Of a stretch of 64,000 bases of DNA, positions 10,318 to 18,461 are shown in pieces. Origin of the DNA: Dysgonomonas sp. HDW5A (lineage in GTDB: Bacteria; Bacteroidota; Bacteroidia; Bacteroidales; Dysgonomonadaceae); contig NZ_CP049857.1 of assembly GCF_011299555.1 (NCBI RefSeq), positions 620,001 through 684,000 on the forward strand. The letters are read 5' to 3'. How positions within the stretch are numbered: position 1 is the first letter of the stretch; each line of letters begins with the position of its first letter. A program made the position numbers and the translations under genes. The notes beneath the pieces were generated by a model. That model worked only from the letters and a program-made list of their open reading frames with translations. It was not told the origin of the DNA and ran no database searches.

Positions 10318-11439
10318 ATGAAAAAGAAATTAATACTGGCAACAATAGCACTTTCGAGCCTTTTTGCATGTAAACAGAAAGCAGTAGAGGAAATTCACAC
10401 CAAACAACTTATAGACAAAAATGCGACGGCTGAAACCATAAGACTTTATAACACCTTGTTTGAACGGCTTGACAAAGGTATTATGCTTGGGCATCAGGAC
10501 GATTTAGCTTATGGACACAGTTGGTATAAAGAAGCAGGCAGATCGGACGTAAAAGATGTAACGGGAGATTATCCAGCCGTGTTCGGATGGGAGTTGGGAC
10601 ACCTCGAAATAGGTGCAGAGTTTAATCTGGATTCCATTTACTTCTCAGATATGAAGAGGTATGCACAAGATATCCATCGTATGGGCTCTATTAATACATT
10701 CAGCTGGCATGGCGATAATATGGTAACAGGAAATACTGCCTGGGATTGTGCACAGGATACGGTTGTAAAAACCATCCTCGCAGGAGGTATAAATCACGAT
10801 CAATATATAAAATGGCTTGACCGTGTTGCAGACTTCTTTCTCGACCTGAAAGATGATAACGGTGTACTTATTCCCGTAGTTTTCCGCATGTATCACGAAC
10901 ATACAGGAGACTGGTTTTGGTGGGGAAGTAAACAATGCACACCCGAGGAATATAAGCAGCTATGGATTATGACTGTAGAATATCTGAGAGACAAACGCAA
11001 TGTGCATAATTTGCTCTATGCTTATTCGCCTTCGGAGACTAAAGATGAAGCCGAGTATCTGGAACGTTATCCCGGAGATGACTATGTGGATATTGTTGCA
11101 TATGACTCTTATGTACCCGGAAAAACAACTGAGGACATCGAAAAATATAAAGCCGGTATGGATCGCAATCTCCAAATTGTGACTAACTATGCAAACAAGT
11201 CGGGAAAACTTCCAACTATCGGAGAAACAGGAATGGAGGGTATCCCCGACTCTACTTACTTTACAGAAACCGTATATCCTGTTATCAATAAATATAAAAT
11301 CAGTTGGATTTTGTTTTGGCGTAATGCATGGGAAAAGCCTGAGCATTATTATTTACCTTTTGAGGGGCATCCTGCATCTGAGGACTTTAAAAAATTTGTA
11401 TCTTTAGAAAATATACTCATGAACAAAGATATTCAGTAG
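10318..11439 (+). CDS. GH26 beta-mannanase B, lipoprotein
   Basis: Second GH26 enzyme in tandem. From ATG 10318 it begins with a lipoprotein signal, lipobox LFAC with Cys18. An ATG 12 nt upstream (10306) is also possible, but 10318 gives the standard signal. Acid/base Glu194 lies in FRMYHEHTGDWFWWG and nucleophile Glu303 in TIGETGMEG. It shares architecture with mannanase A but is clearly diverged, so this is not a recent duplication. Membrane anchoring versus the secreted form of A suggests division of labour in mannan cutting. Confidence 0.88.
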   Translation: MKKKLILATIALSSLFACKQKAVEEIHTKQLIDKNATAETIRLYNTLFERLDKGIMLGHQDDLAYGHSWYKEAGRSDVKDVTGDYPAVFGWELGHLEIGAEFNLDSIYFSDMKRYAQDIHRMGSINTFSWHGDNMVTGNTAWDCAQDTVVKTILAGGINHDQYIKWLDRVADFFLDLKDDNGVLIPVVFRMYHEHTGDWFWWGSKQCTPEEYKQLWIMTVEYLRDKRNVHNLLYAYSPSETKDEAEYLERYPGDDYVDIVAYDSYVPGKTTEDIEKYKAGMDRNLQIVTNYANKSGKLPTIGETGMEGIPDSTYFTETVYPVINKYKISWILFWRNAWEKPEHYYLPFEGHPASEDFKKFVSLENILMNKDIQ

Positions 11440-11458
11440 AGTAAGTTCTACTGAATAT
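11429..11458 (+). terminator. hairpin at end of the GH26 operon
   Basis: A 12-bp perfect stem (ATATTCAGTAGA / TCTACTGAATAT) with a 6-nt loop overlaps the stop codon of mannanase B and is followed by a T-rich stretch. It is a likely Rho-independent terminator, although the T run is interrupted. Confidence 0.6.
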
Positions 11459-11560
11459 CAATTTCTTTTGTTATTTTATCTATAAATACAGATAGGTCTG
11501 ATTTTAAAAGTTACAGAAAAAAGTAAAAAAGAATTGAAACAAACAACAGGTGTAACTTTT

Positions 11561-11656
11561 GTCACTTTTGTAACCTTTTATGAGATATAAGTCTAAAATA
11601 CAACATCTTGCGGAATGAACAAAAATAACATTATTCAGTCACTTTTGTAACCTTTT
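11561..11656 (+). promoter_or_regulatory. 19-bp direct repeat upstream of GH97
   Basis: GTCACTTTTGTAACCTTTT occurs twice, at 11561-11579 and 11638-11656, 77 bp apart. Further partial copies (TGTAACTTTTG, GTTACC, GTCACC) surround it in the 278-nt gap before the GH97 gene. The arrangement suggests a repeated binding site for a regulator. Whether the nearby AraC protein binds here is unknown. Confidence 0.5.
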
Positions 11657-11717
11657 TTGTTACCCTATTGTCACCTTTGATACTTTACTGTAAAACTATT
11701 TAATAAATATACCCAAT

Positions 11718-13724
11718 ATGCGAAATACCAATAAATCGTACATTCTATTATTGATTCTGGCTATTATCTGTTGCCGGACATCTGTTTCTGCTCAAAAGCA
11801 GTTCTTGGTGCAGTCTCCAGACAACGAGCTTAAAGTAAACATATCTGTTGGTAATACAATAGAATATTCTGTCTCCCACAATGGCGATCTAATGATAGCA
11901 AACTCGCCTATATCGATGTCGTTGACCAACGGAATGTCTTTTGGGGTAAACCCCAGGATAGCAAAGTTATCCACTAAAACGTTGAATGATACAATAACGG
12001 CTTCGGTATATAAACGAAAAGAAATTACAGATACTTATAACGAACTTATCCTCAAATTTAAAGAAGGGTTCAGTCTTGTATTCAGAGCATACAACGATGG
12101 TATAGCCTATCGCTTCGTTTCAGACTTAAAGAAACCTTTTGAGGTAAAAAGTGAAGAGGTAAATTTCAATTTCCCGACAGATCAGAAAGCGTATATTCCT
12201 TATGTACAAAACATAAAAGAACCTATTGAGAAGCAATTCTACAATTCGTTCGAAAATACGTACCAGCATATAAATATATCTCAGTGGGACAAAAAACGTC
12301 TGGCTTTTCTGCCCTTGGTAGTAGAAGGTGTAAACGGGAAGAAAGTATGTATTACGGAATCTGACCTGACAAATTATCCGGGGATGTATCTATACAATGG
12401 TAATGGTTCTACTACTTTAAGCGGAGTATTTGCACCTTATCCTAAAGATATAAAACAAGGCGGCCACAATATGCTACAGGGCGAAGTACAGTCGGCAGAA
12501 CCTTATATTGCACGATATAACGGAGCAACTAATTTCCCTTGGCGCATTATAATAATTTCGGAGAATGACAAGGAACTGGCTGATAATGACATGGTATATA
12601 AACTGGCTACACCCAACAAAGTGGCAGATGCTTCATGGATCAAACCCGGAAAAGTGGCTTGGGATTGGTGGAATGACTGGAATCTGTACGATGTTGATTT
12701 CCGTTCGGGTATTAATAATGAAACTTATAAATATTATATTGATTTTGCTTCGCAACATGGTATCGAATATGTAATATTGGACGAAGGTTGGGCAGTAAAT
12801 CTGCAAGCCGACTTATTTCAGGTAGTTCCCGAAATAGATCTAAAAGAGCTGGTTGACTATGCCAATAAAAAGAACGTAGGACTTATTCTATGGGCAGGAT
12901 ACTATGCTTTTAATAAAGACATCGAAGGTATCTGCAAACATTATTCGGAAATGGGTATCAAAGGCTTTAAGGTTGACTTTATGGACAGGGACGATCAGCC
13001 AATGGTAGACTTCCACTATCGGGCAGCCGAGATCGCCGCAAAATACCACATGATGCTCGATTATCATGGTACATATAAACCGACGGGATTGCAACGTACA
13101 TTCCCCAATGTAATCAATTTTGAAGGTGTTCACGGATTGGAGCAAATGAAATGGTCGCCCGAAAGCGTAGATCAGGTTACATACGATGTTACTATACCTT
13201 TTATCAGAATGGTAGCCGGACCTCTTGATTATACCCAAGGGGCTATGCGTAATGCTTCTAAAGGCAACTATCGTCCTGTCAACAGTGAGCCGATGAGTCA
13301 GGGTACACGCTGCCGTCAGTTAGCGGAATATATTATATTCGAATCGCCTCTGAATATGCTATGTGATAACCCGTCCAATTATATGCGTGAGAAAGAGTGT
13401 ACCGAGTTCATAGCTAATGTGCCAACGGTGTGGGACAATACTATAGCATTGGATGGCAAAATAGGTGAATATATTACTATTGCACGGGAGAAAGACAATG
13501 TATGGTATGTAGGTTCGCTTACCAACTGGGATGCAAGAACACTTGATGTTGATTTGTCATTTTTAGGTGAAGGCAGCTTTAAGGCTGAGGTCTTTAAAGA
13601 TGGTGCGAATGCCGACCGATCGGGACATGATTATAAAAAAGAAGTAATTGACATACCATCTGACCGGAAACTAAGTATTCCAATGGCTTCAGGAGGTGGT
13701 TATGTGATGAAAATTTACAAGTAG
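11718..13724 (+). CDS. GH97 glycosidase, probable alpha-galactosidase
   Basis: Secreted family GH97 enzyme (668 residues, signal ending near SVSAQ). It has an N-terminal super-beta-sandwich, a TIM barrel from about residue 290 (KVAWDWWNDW) and a C-terminal beta domain. The segment GFKVDFMDRDDQ carries an Asp at the position of the nucleophile of retaining GH97 alpha-galactosidases, and INFEGVHGLEQMKW carries the matching acid/base Glu. Inverting SusB-type alpha-glucosidases use a different Glu arrangement. In a mannan locus it should remove alpha-1,6-galactose from galactomannan. The retaining assignment is by motif reading. Confidence 0.85.
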   Translation: MRNTNKSYILLLILAIICCRTSVSAQKQFLVQSPDNELKVNISVGNTIEYSVSHNGDLMIANSPISMSLTNGMSFGVNPRIAKLSTKTLNDTITASVYKRKEITDTYNELILKFKEGFSLVFRAYNDGIAYRFVSDLKKPFEVKSEEVNFNFPTDQKAYIPYVQNIKEPIEKQFYNSFENTYQHINISQWDKKRLAFLPLVVEGVNGKKVCITESDLTNYPGMYLYNGNGSTTLSGVFAPYPKDIKQGGHNMLQGEVQSAEPYIARYNGATNFPWRIIIISENDKELADNDMVYKLATPNKVADASWIKPGKVAWDWWNDWNLYDVDFRSGINNETYKYYIDFASQHGIEYVILDEGWAVNLQADLFQVVPEIDLKELVDYANKKNVGLILWAGYYAFNKDIEGICKHYSEMGIKGFKVDFMDRDDQPMVDFHYRAAEIAAKYHMMLDYHGTYKPTGLQRTFPNVINFEGVHGLEQMKWSPESVDQVTYDVTIPFIRMVAGPLDYTQGAMRNASKGNYRPVNSEPMSQGTRCRQLAEYIIFESPLNMLCDNPSNYMREKECTEFIANVPTVWDNTIALDGKIGEYITIAREKDNVWYVGSLTNWDARTLDVDLSFLGEGSFKAEVFKDGANADRSGHDYKKEVIDIPSDRKLSIPMASGGGYVMKIYK

Positions 13725-13748
13725 TTTATATTTACCTTTCACTAAAAT

Positions 13749-13784
13749 AAAAGTAGGGTTCTCCAATGTGAAAACCCTACTTTT
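13749..13784. terminator. bidirectional terminator between GH97 and araC-type gene
   Basis: A perfect 12-bp stem AAAAGTAGGGTT / AACCCTACTTTT with a 12-nt loop. The A run on one side and T run on the other allow termination in both directions between two convergent genes. Confidence 0.85.
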
Positions 13785-13789
13785 ATCTA

Positions 13790-14680
13790 TTATAAAAAGA
13801 ACTTCGATTCTTTATAATTCTCCCTGAATTCACGAGGGGTGCATTGTTTCTTCTTTTTGAAAATACGATTGAAATTAGATAAGTTATTAAATCCACACTG
13901 GATGGCAATTTCGGCAACACTGTGAGTTGTATCAACCAACATTCGAGTTGCATGCCCCAGGCGTATATCGTTGAGTGAATCGATAAAATTACGCCCTGTT
14001 CTCTGTTTTAAGAATCTACTGAATGAGACTCCAGTCATTCCCACCAGATTAGCTACATCCAGCAGGCAGATATCCAGATTGTAGTTTGCCAGCATATAAC
14101 TGTAAGCTCTCTCAATGCGTCTGCTGTCGTAATTTTGAGCATTGATATTGAACGAACGACTTGATAATTCTCTCATCCCCTTAGACTGCGACAAATCATA
14201 TAAAATAGCAAATAGCTTAAGAACGGAATGGGCTCCTTCGTGTTCTGAAGCCAATGAGTACATTTGGCTTCTTACCTTCTCTATTGTTTCTCGCGAAAAG
14301 GTAATGCCATAGGCTGCTTTGGCAAACATTTCCTTTACTGATCGGAACTGATTCTTTTGAAGAAGATGGTCGTTCAATAAATCGCCATGAAACTGAATGG
14401 TTATTTCTTTTATCTCTTTCGATGTACAGTTATGGTCAAACCATCCATGTTCGAGATTTGGACTTGCAATGAGCGTCAGTTCCAAATCATCTATATCTTC
14501 GACACTGTCTCCGACAACACGCTTGGCTCCTGCTCCATTCTCTATAAAATTAAGCTCAAACTCTTTATGGATATGAATTGGGAATGTAAACTCTTGCTTT
14601 ACCCTCGAAAAAATCATAAAACAATCCTCGTCAGATAAAGGGGTGACTTCTCTTAAGATTGAATTCTTAACATTTTCCAT
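13790..14680 (-). CDS. AraC-family transcriptional regulator
   Basis: A 296-residue regulator. The N-terminal half is cupin-like (FPIHIHKEFELNFIENG), and a C-terminal AraC double helix-turn-helix starts around residue 190. The second HTH has the family signature (VAEIAIQCGFNNLSNFNRIFKKKKQCTPREFR). It is convergent with the GH97 gene and the last host gene before the prophage. The likely role is sugar-responsive control of the mannan locus. Local regulation is inferred from position only. Confidence 0.85.
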   Translation of the reverse strand: MENVKNSILREVTPLSDEDCFMIFSRVKQEFTFPIHIHKEFELNFIENGAGAKRVVGDSVEDIDDLELTLIASPNLEHGWFDHNCTSKEIKEITIQFHGDLLNDHLLQKNQFRSVKEMFAKAAYGITFSRETIEKVRSQMYSLASEHEGAHSVLKLFAILYDLSQSKGMRELSSRSFNINAQNYDSRRIERAYSYMLANYNLDICLLDVANLVGMTGVSFSRFLKQRTGRNFIDSLNDIRLGHATRMLVDTTHSVAEIAIQCGFNNLSNFNRIFKKKKQCTPREFRENYKESKFFL

Positions 14681-14871
14681 GGTTAGTAATTTTAGGGTGC
14701 AGACCTATTCGTAATATTGTAACTTACTAATAACTGTAGTAAATATAGTTAATAATTAGCAATCTCGTAGATAAGCGTCTGTAGTTTTAATCCCACTCTA
14801 ATTTTTAAAACAAGGGAGTATCGATATTCATGTAGTTCAACTTTCACTCATAAACCACCCCTAACCACAAC

Positions 14872-14904
14872 AAAAAAGCACCTACAACTTTCGTTATAAG
14901 TGCT
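14872..14904 (-). terminator. host tRNA terminator
   Basis: Read on the minus strand: a 12-bp stem with two G.U pairs (AGCACTTATAAC / GTTGTAGGTGCT), a GAAA tetraloop and six T. It lies a few bases downstream of the tRNA 3'-end remnant at 14911-14927, as expected for the terminator of the tRNA gene in which the prophage integrated. Confidence 0.8.
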
Positions 14905-14910
14905 TCTGTA

Positions 14911-14927
14911 GTGACCGCGCCAGGATT
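14911..14927 (-). other. attL: 3'-end remnant of a tRNA gene
   Basis: GTGACCGCGCCAGGATT is, on the minus strand, the end of a tRNA: part of the T loop (AAT), T-stem 3' strand CCTGG, acceptor strand CGCGGTC and discriminator A. The rest of the T arm is missing and unrelated sequence with the integrase gene begins. This is the duplicated 3' end left when a prophage integrates in a tRNA; the intact tRNA should be rebuilt at attR, right of the window. Confidence 0.75.
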
Positions 14928-15037
14928 ATTTATCTATCATAGCTATATAATACAAAATCAAACGATTAGCAGATTAGAAACGAAAGTACCTGATAATCAA
15001 ACAATAAGAGCATCACAAAGCATCACATTAAATCATA

Positions 15038-15098
15038 TTGAATAATATTTCATCATATCTATTTTTGTAAGTACTTTTACGGAGTACTTACTTTTTTT
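15038..15098 (+). promoter_or_regulatory. integrase promoter with overlapping operator-like palindrome
   Basis: TTG at 15038-15040 and TATTTTTGT at 15060-15068 match the Bacteroidota -33/-7 elements with a 19-nt spacer. A perfect 9-bp inverted repeat (GTAAGTACT / AGTACTTAC, 15067-15091) overlaps the -7 element and expected start point and ends 11 nt before the integrase ATG. Because it covers the start point I read it as an operator, although the following seven T also resemble a terminator. Confidence 0.6.
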
Positions 15099-15102
15099 AG
15101 AA

Positions 15103-16383
15103 ATGGAAATAAAAAAATATCTTGTTCGATTCAATCTTATTTCTTCCAGTAAAGATAAAGAAGAAAAGCAAATATACCTAATAACAACGATAGACGGAAT
15201 AAAGGTTTATTATTATTCAGGACATCGAATTAAGCCGGATAATTTCGTTATAGACAAAAAGGAATCCATATATCAAGTAAGGAAAAATACTTTCAATCAA
15301 GCTGGAGTTCCTGCATCAACGATCAACTCCAGACTAAGAGAATTAGAAAATGCTTCACTTGTTGTATTTGAGCAAAACTTCAAAGGAAGAGACATGGAAT
15401 TCTCTAAAGATGAATTTAAAAGGCTTCTTCAAATTCAATTAAATGAATATGAGGAAATACAAGATTCAAACACTATCGGCTTTGGGATATTTGAATATTA
15501 TGAGAAATATAAAAACGAAGCTAAAGTTTCTGACGGAAGAAGAAGACATTATACAGCAGATATTAAGAGACTTCGTGAATATGAAAAATCTAAAAAGAAG
15601 CCAATCACATTTGATAATTTAGATATTATAGATTACAATAAATACATCTCTGAAGGTAGAGTGGCCAATACTGTTGTTTCTATAATGAAGCGCCTAAAAG
15701 GGTTCTTCAGCTATTGCAAAATGGAGTCAATTGTAAAAGAGAACCCTTTCGATAGAATTAATTTTGCTGCTAAAATTGGTGTTGAAATGTATGCTGAGCC
15801 GGTATGTATGACCCGAAGTGAGCTAAAGAAGCTTTATGAAACAAAAATGCCGAATGAATTGACCAACCTAGTAAAAGATATGTTTTGCTTACAAGCAGCT
15901 TTAGGCTGCCGAGTCAGTGATTTCGTAAGATTAAAAACTGACAATATAGATAATGATCTGCTTACCTACTTTCCTTCTAAAACGAAAGAATATGCCAACA
16001 AAGTTATTGTACCCTTATCAGAAAGGGCAAAAATAATAATTAGTAAATACAAAGGGAAAGCTAAAAATGGATTACTTATGCCTTTTCTACACCCTAACGA
16101 ATATAACGAACAATTAAAACCGGTCTTTAGAATTGCCAAATTGAATAGAAAAGTTATTCAATACAATAGAGAAAAGGGTATCGAAGAAATATCTGAGCTT
16201 TGCGAACTAGCTACATCGCATCTTGCCCGTAGGACTTTTGTTGACATCCTCTGTCAGGCTGGAGAACCAATTCATGTAGTAGCATCAATGTCCGGGCATT
16301 CTGAAAATTCGAAAGCTTTTGATCGATACAGGAGGCGCCCAGAGCAGCTACAGAAAGTTGCCGTTAATAGATCAATGGACTAA
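15103..16383 (+). CDS. int: prophage tyrosine integrase
   Basis: Site-specific recombinase of 426 residues. The N-terminus is an arm-binding domain of the type common in Bacteroidota elements (KKYLVRFNLISSSKDK), followed by a SAM-like core-binding domain (about 125-220) and a catalytic domain. The active-site residues are Arg270 (GCRVSDF), His373 and Arg376 (HLARR), His399 (SGHSE) and Tyr409 (FDRYRR). It lies next to attL and should catalyse integration into and excision from the tRNA site. Confidence 0.93.
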   Translation: MEIKKYLVRFNLISSSKDKEEKQIYLITTIDGIKVYYYSGHRIKPDNFVIDKKESIYQVRKNTFNQAGVPASTINSRLRELENASLVVFEQNFKGRDMEFSKDEFKRLLQIQLNEYEEIQDSNTIGFGIFEYYEKYKNEAKVSDGRRRHYTADIKRLREYEKSKKKPITFDNLDIIDYNKYISEGRVANTVVSIMKRLKGFFSYCKMESIVKENPFDRINFAAKIGVEMYAEPVCMTRSELKKLYETKMPNELTNLVKDMFCLQAALGCRVSDFVRLKTDNIDNDLLTYFPSKTKEYANKVIVPLSERAKIIISKYKGKAKNGLLMPFLHPNEYNEQLKPVFRIAKLNRKVIQYNREKGIEEISELCELATSHLARRTFVDILCQAGEPIHVVASMSGHSENSKAFDRYRRRPEQLQKVAVNRSMD

Positions 16384-16519
16384 CGGCATTAGCCTCCTCA
16401 TACCTCACCAATTTGTACTCTAATAGTGCATTTTCTTGCTCTAATGCTATTATCTTACTATTAGCATCATTTAATTGTTTACGCAGTGATGCTATTATTT
16501 TATCTTTTTCGTCCATCAT
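16364..16519 (-). CDS. 51-aa coiled-coil protein downstream of the repressor
   Basis: A small minus-strand reading frame starting 4 nt after the repressor stop and overlapping the 3' end of the integrase by 20 nt. It begins MMDEKDKIIASL and has Leu/Ile spaced in heptads (IIASLRKQLNDANSKIIALE), so it should form a leucine-zipper-like coiled coil. It probably shares the repressor transcript. It may be a repressor partner or antirepressor-like peptide; no family was recognised. Confidence 0.5.
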   Translation of the reverse strand: MMDEKDKIIASLRKQLNDANSKIIALEQENALLEYKLVRYEEANAVSPLIY

Positions 16520-16523
16520 ATAT

Positions 16524-17276
16524 TTACCAACCTCTATTATTTAAGATCTTAATTACCTTCCAAACACTCACAATAAAGCTTTTCGGCAATTCCTCTGCAG
16601 GCACATTCTTATTGTGAGAGACACATAAAACATAATCATTAGGATTACTGTCGTATCTGGTTACTTCTTTGATTACACGACGTCCATCTTTCAACTGTAC
16701 AACAAATATATTCCCATAACCAAAGTATTCTTTCCAATTTACAACTTCTCTTATTTGAACTACACATCCTGCCGGACATGTAGGATTCATACTGTCGCTA
16801 GTTACCTGTATACATACGTCACCATGCAAAGCATCAGTAAAGGGAATATAAGCTTTTATGTATTCTTCGTCAGTATAACTTATGTCATTAACTTTATGCA
16901 TACCACCCACGGCATCTGAGTTGATTAAGGGAACAAGCCGATATGTCCCGTCATTCGGAATTTCGTACTCTTTATCCGATGGTCCATAAATCTCTTTTAC
17001 TCCATATTGTGCATTATCTTCATTTGCGGTATCAACTACATTTTGATCATTATTCTTATAACTACGATTACTATTTAGCATCTCTCCCACCCCTGTAATA
17101 AGCCAATTAATATTCAAATGAGGATACCTGATAGAAATTAATTCTAATTTTTCTTTTCTTATAGAAAACCCCACTTTTGACACAAAACCATTCCCCAGCC
17201 CTACTATGCTCTCAAATGCTTTTGCTGTAATCCCCTCGTGTTTAATAAAAGAATACAAACGATCTTTTGTTGTCAT
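16524..17276 (-). CDS. CI-like repressor with S24 peptidase domain
   Basis: A 250-residue prophage repressor. An N-terminal phage-type helix-turn-helix (residues 1-65, ending in NINWLITGVGEML) is joined to a LexA/UmuD-like S24 domain. The catalytic Ser162 lies in TSDSMNP and Lys203 in GRRVIKEV. A self-cleavage site of the Ala-Val-Gly-Gly type lies at 122-125, so RecA-stimulated autocleavage should induce the phage. It is divergent from the early operon and probably binds the TAGAA-N5-TTCTA sites at 17295-17342. Confidence 0.9.
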   Translation of the reverse strand: MTTKDRLYSFIKHEGITAKAFESIVGLGNGFVSKVGFSIRKEKLELISIRYPHLNINWLITGVGEMLNSNRSYKNNDQNVVDTANEDNAQYGVKEIYGPSDKEYEIPNDGTYRLVPLINSDAVGGMHKVNDISYTDEEYIKAYIPFTDALHGDVCIQVTSDSMNPTCPAGCVVQIREVVNWKEYFGYGNIFVVQLKDGRRVIKEVTRYDSNPNDYVLCVSHNKNVPAEELPKSFIVSVWKVIKILNNRGW

Positions 17277-17294
17277 TGTTAATTAATTATAAAT

Positions 17295-17349
17295 TAGAAT
17301 TAATTTCTACTTTTAATAGAAGTCGAATAGAAGTAATTTCTATATTTGC
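17295..17349 (+). promoter_or_regulatory. early promoter with two repressor operators
   Basis: Two palindromes of identical design, TAGAATTAATTTCTA (17295-17309) and TAGAAGTAATTTCTA (17328-17342), lie 33 bp apart centre to centre, about three helical turns. The second overlaps TATATTTGC (17341-17349), a consensus Bacteroidota -7 element facing the early operon. The design mirrors a lambda-like switch. Confidence 0.7.
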
Positions 17350-17355
17350 ATCACG

Positions 17356-17378
17356 ATCGTAATAAAACGTATTACGAT
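17356..17378. promoter_or_regulatory. 9-bp inverted repeat in early leader
   Basis: ATCGTAATA and TATTACGAT, separated by AAACG, form a perfect palindrome just downstream of the early promoter. It is a plausible operator for a second regulator such as the small HTH protein at 17433, and differs in sequence from the TAGAA sites. Confidence 0.55.
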
Positions 17379-17432
17379 ATCGCAAAGTAAACCAACAAAT
17401 ATAATAAATAAAATACCTAAAAATGGTGAGAG

Positions 17433-17678
17433 ATGGAAGAAAAAGACAAACTACAAATCATTAAGGAAAGATTTAAAGCAGAGGGTCTTGATGGTGATCT
17501 GGCAGAAGTTGCCAGAAAAGCCAAGACCTCAAGTCCTACTATTCTCCGGGCATTAGAGAAAGAGAAATATAAGGATATTAAATCTAAAAAACAGATTAAA
17601 GGCTTAAGAGTCCTTGTAAAGATACTCAATGATCGCAAGAAAGAAGAAGCCGTATTTGAAACAGAATTACATGCATAA
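17433..17678 (+). CDS. small HTH protein, Cro position
   Basis: An 81-residue protein, first gene of the early operon, opposite the repressor. Residues 18-45 (GDLAEVARKAKTSSPTILRAL) look like a helix-turn-helix, and the rest is highly charged. Position suggests a Cro-like function, but no specific family was recognised. Confidence 0.65.
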   Translation: MEEKDKLQIIKERFKAEGLDGDLAEVARKAKTSSPTILRALEKEKYKDIKSKKQIKGLRVLVKILNDRKKEEAVFETELHA

Positions 17679-17680
17679 CC

Positions 17681-18034
17681 ATGTTTGAAAAACTCACCAA
17701 TACACAATCTGAGGTATTAGCCTATAACGGTGCAGGTCTTTCAACAGGTGAAATAGCTGACAAGATGGGTATTTCTACCGAGACAGCTAAAACACACCTA
17801 AAGAATATAAAAGAAAGATTAGGGCTTCAAAAGATAAATGAATTAGCTGCGTATTACTGGGTTACGATCTTCGGCGAAAGTTTTGAGGAAAAGAGAAAAC
17901 AAATATTAGCTACAGTTATGCTAATGTTTTTCATGATAACAATTCTCCCTCAAGAGGATAACCAGGACTTGCTGAAAAATAGAAATAGAATAATAAGAAC
18001 AAAGGTATCAACCCGTAAAAACCACCCAATATGA
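17681..18034 (+). CDS. LuxR-type HTH protein with membrane segment
   Basis: A 117-residue protein with a GerE/LuxR helix-turn-helix at 4-62 (LSTGEIADKMGISTETAKTHLKNIKERLG). A hydrophobic segment follows (ILATVMLMFFMITILP, about 89-104), then a basic tail. There is no receiver or ligand domain. A DNA-binding domain tied to a membrane segment is unusual; it may be a membrane-tethered regulator. It overlaps the next gene by 4 nt. Confidence 0.7.
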   Translation: MFEKLTNTQSEVLAYNGAGLSTGEIADKMGISTETAKTHLKNIKERLGLQKINELAAYYWVTIFGESFEEKRKQILATVMLMFFMITILPQEDNQDLLKNRNRIIRTKVSTRKNHPI

Positions 18035-18189
18035 CACTTATAAAAGGCAACAGAGCATTAGCAGAACAACTGGGTGTTCATCCTAATTCTATTACAAATT
18101 GGCTGAATAAAGGACTTATAAAACCGAAAAAGAGAATTCTAAATACAATTTATTACGATTTAGAAGAGGTACTAAAGCTCAAAAAATAA
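18031..18189 (+). CDS. 52-aa MerR/excisionase-like HTH protein
   Basis: A small frame (MTLIKGNRALAEQLGVHPNS) beginning within the stop of the preceding gene (ATGA). The pattern ALAEQLGVHPNSITNWLNKGLI followed by a Tyr-rich segment and YDLEEVLKL matches winged-HTH DNA-binding proteins such as excisionases and DUF3853-like Bacteroidota proteins. It could be the excisionase of this phage, although it is far from attL. Confidence 0.6.
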   Translation: MTLIKGNRALAEQLGVHPNSITNWLNKGLIKPKKRILNTIYYDLEEVLKLKK

Positions 18190-18299
18190 TTTTCTCAATC
18201 ATAAATCAGGCAAACCGTGCATAGAGTTGCAAGGTATTTACTAATAAAATTCGACTCAAATTCTCAACATCGAAAATAGTAAAAGCAAGATTTATACAA

Positions 18300-18461
18300 A
18301 TGGAAAATGAGATGAACCTAGAAAAAAAGCGTAAACAAATAAAAGACTTATCTGCTGAAATTAAGAAAGATGAAGAGTTCAGCAAAAAGGAAATTGTTTG
18401 TTTATGGGTACTCGGAATAACAATTGGAATAGGTATTTCATATATATCTTATTCATTATGA
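18300..18461 (+). CDS. 53-aa membrane protein
   Basis: Short frame starting MENEMNLEKKRKQ. It has a charged helix followed by one hydrophobic segment (VCLWVLGITIGIGISYISY) near the C-terminus. It overlaps the next start (ATGA), supporting translation. Function unknown. Confidence 0.5.
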   Translation: MENEMNLEKKRKQIKDLSAEIKKDEEFSKKEIVCLWVLGITIGIGISYISYSL

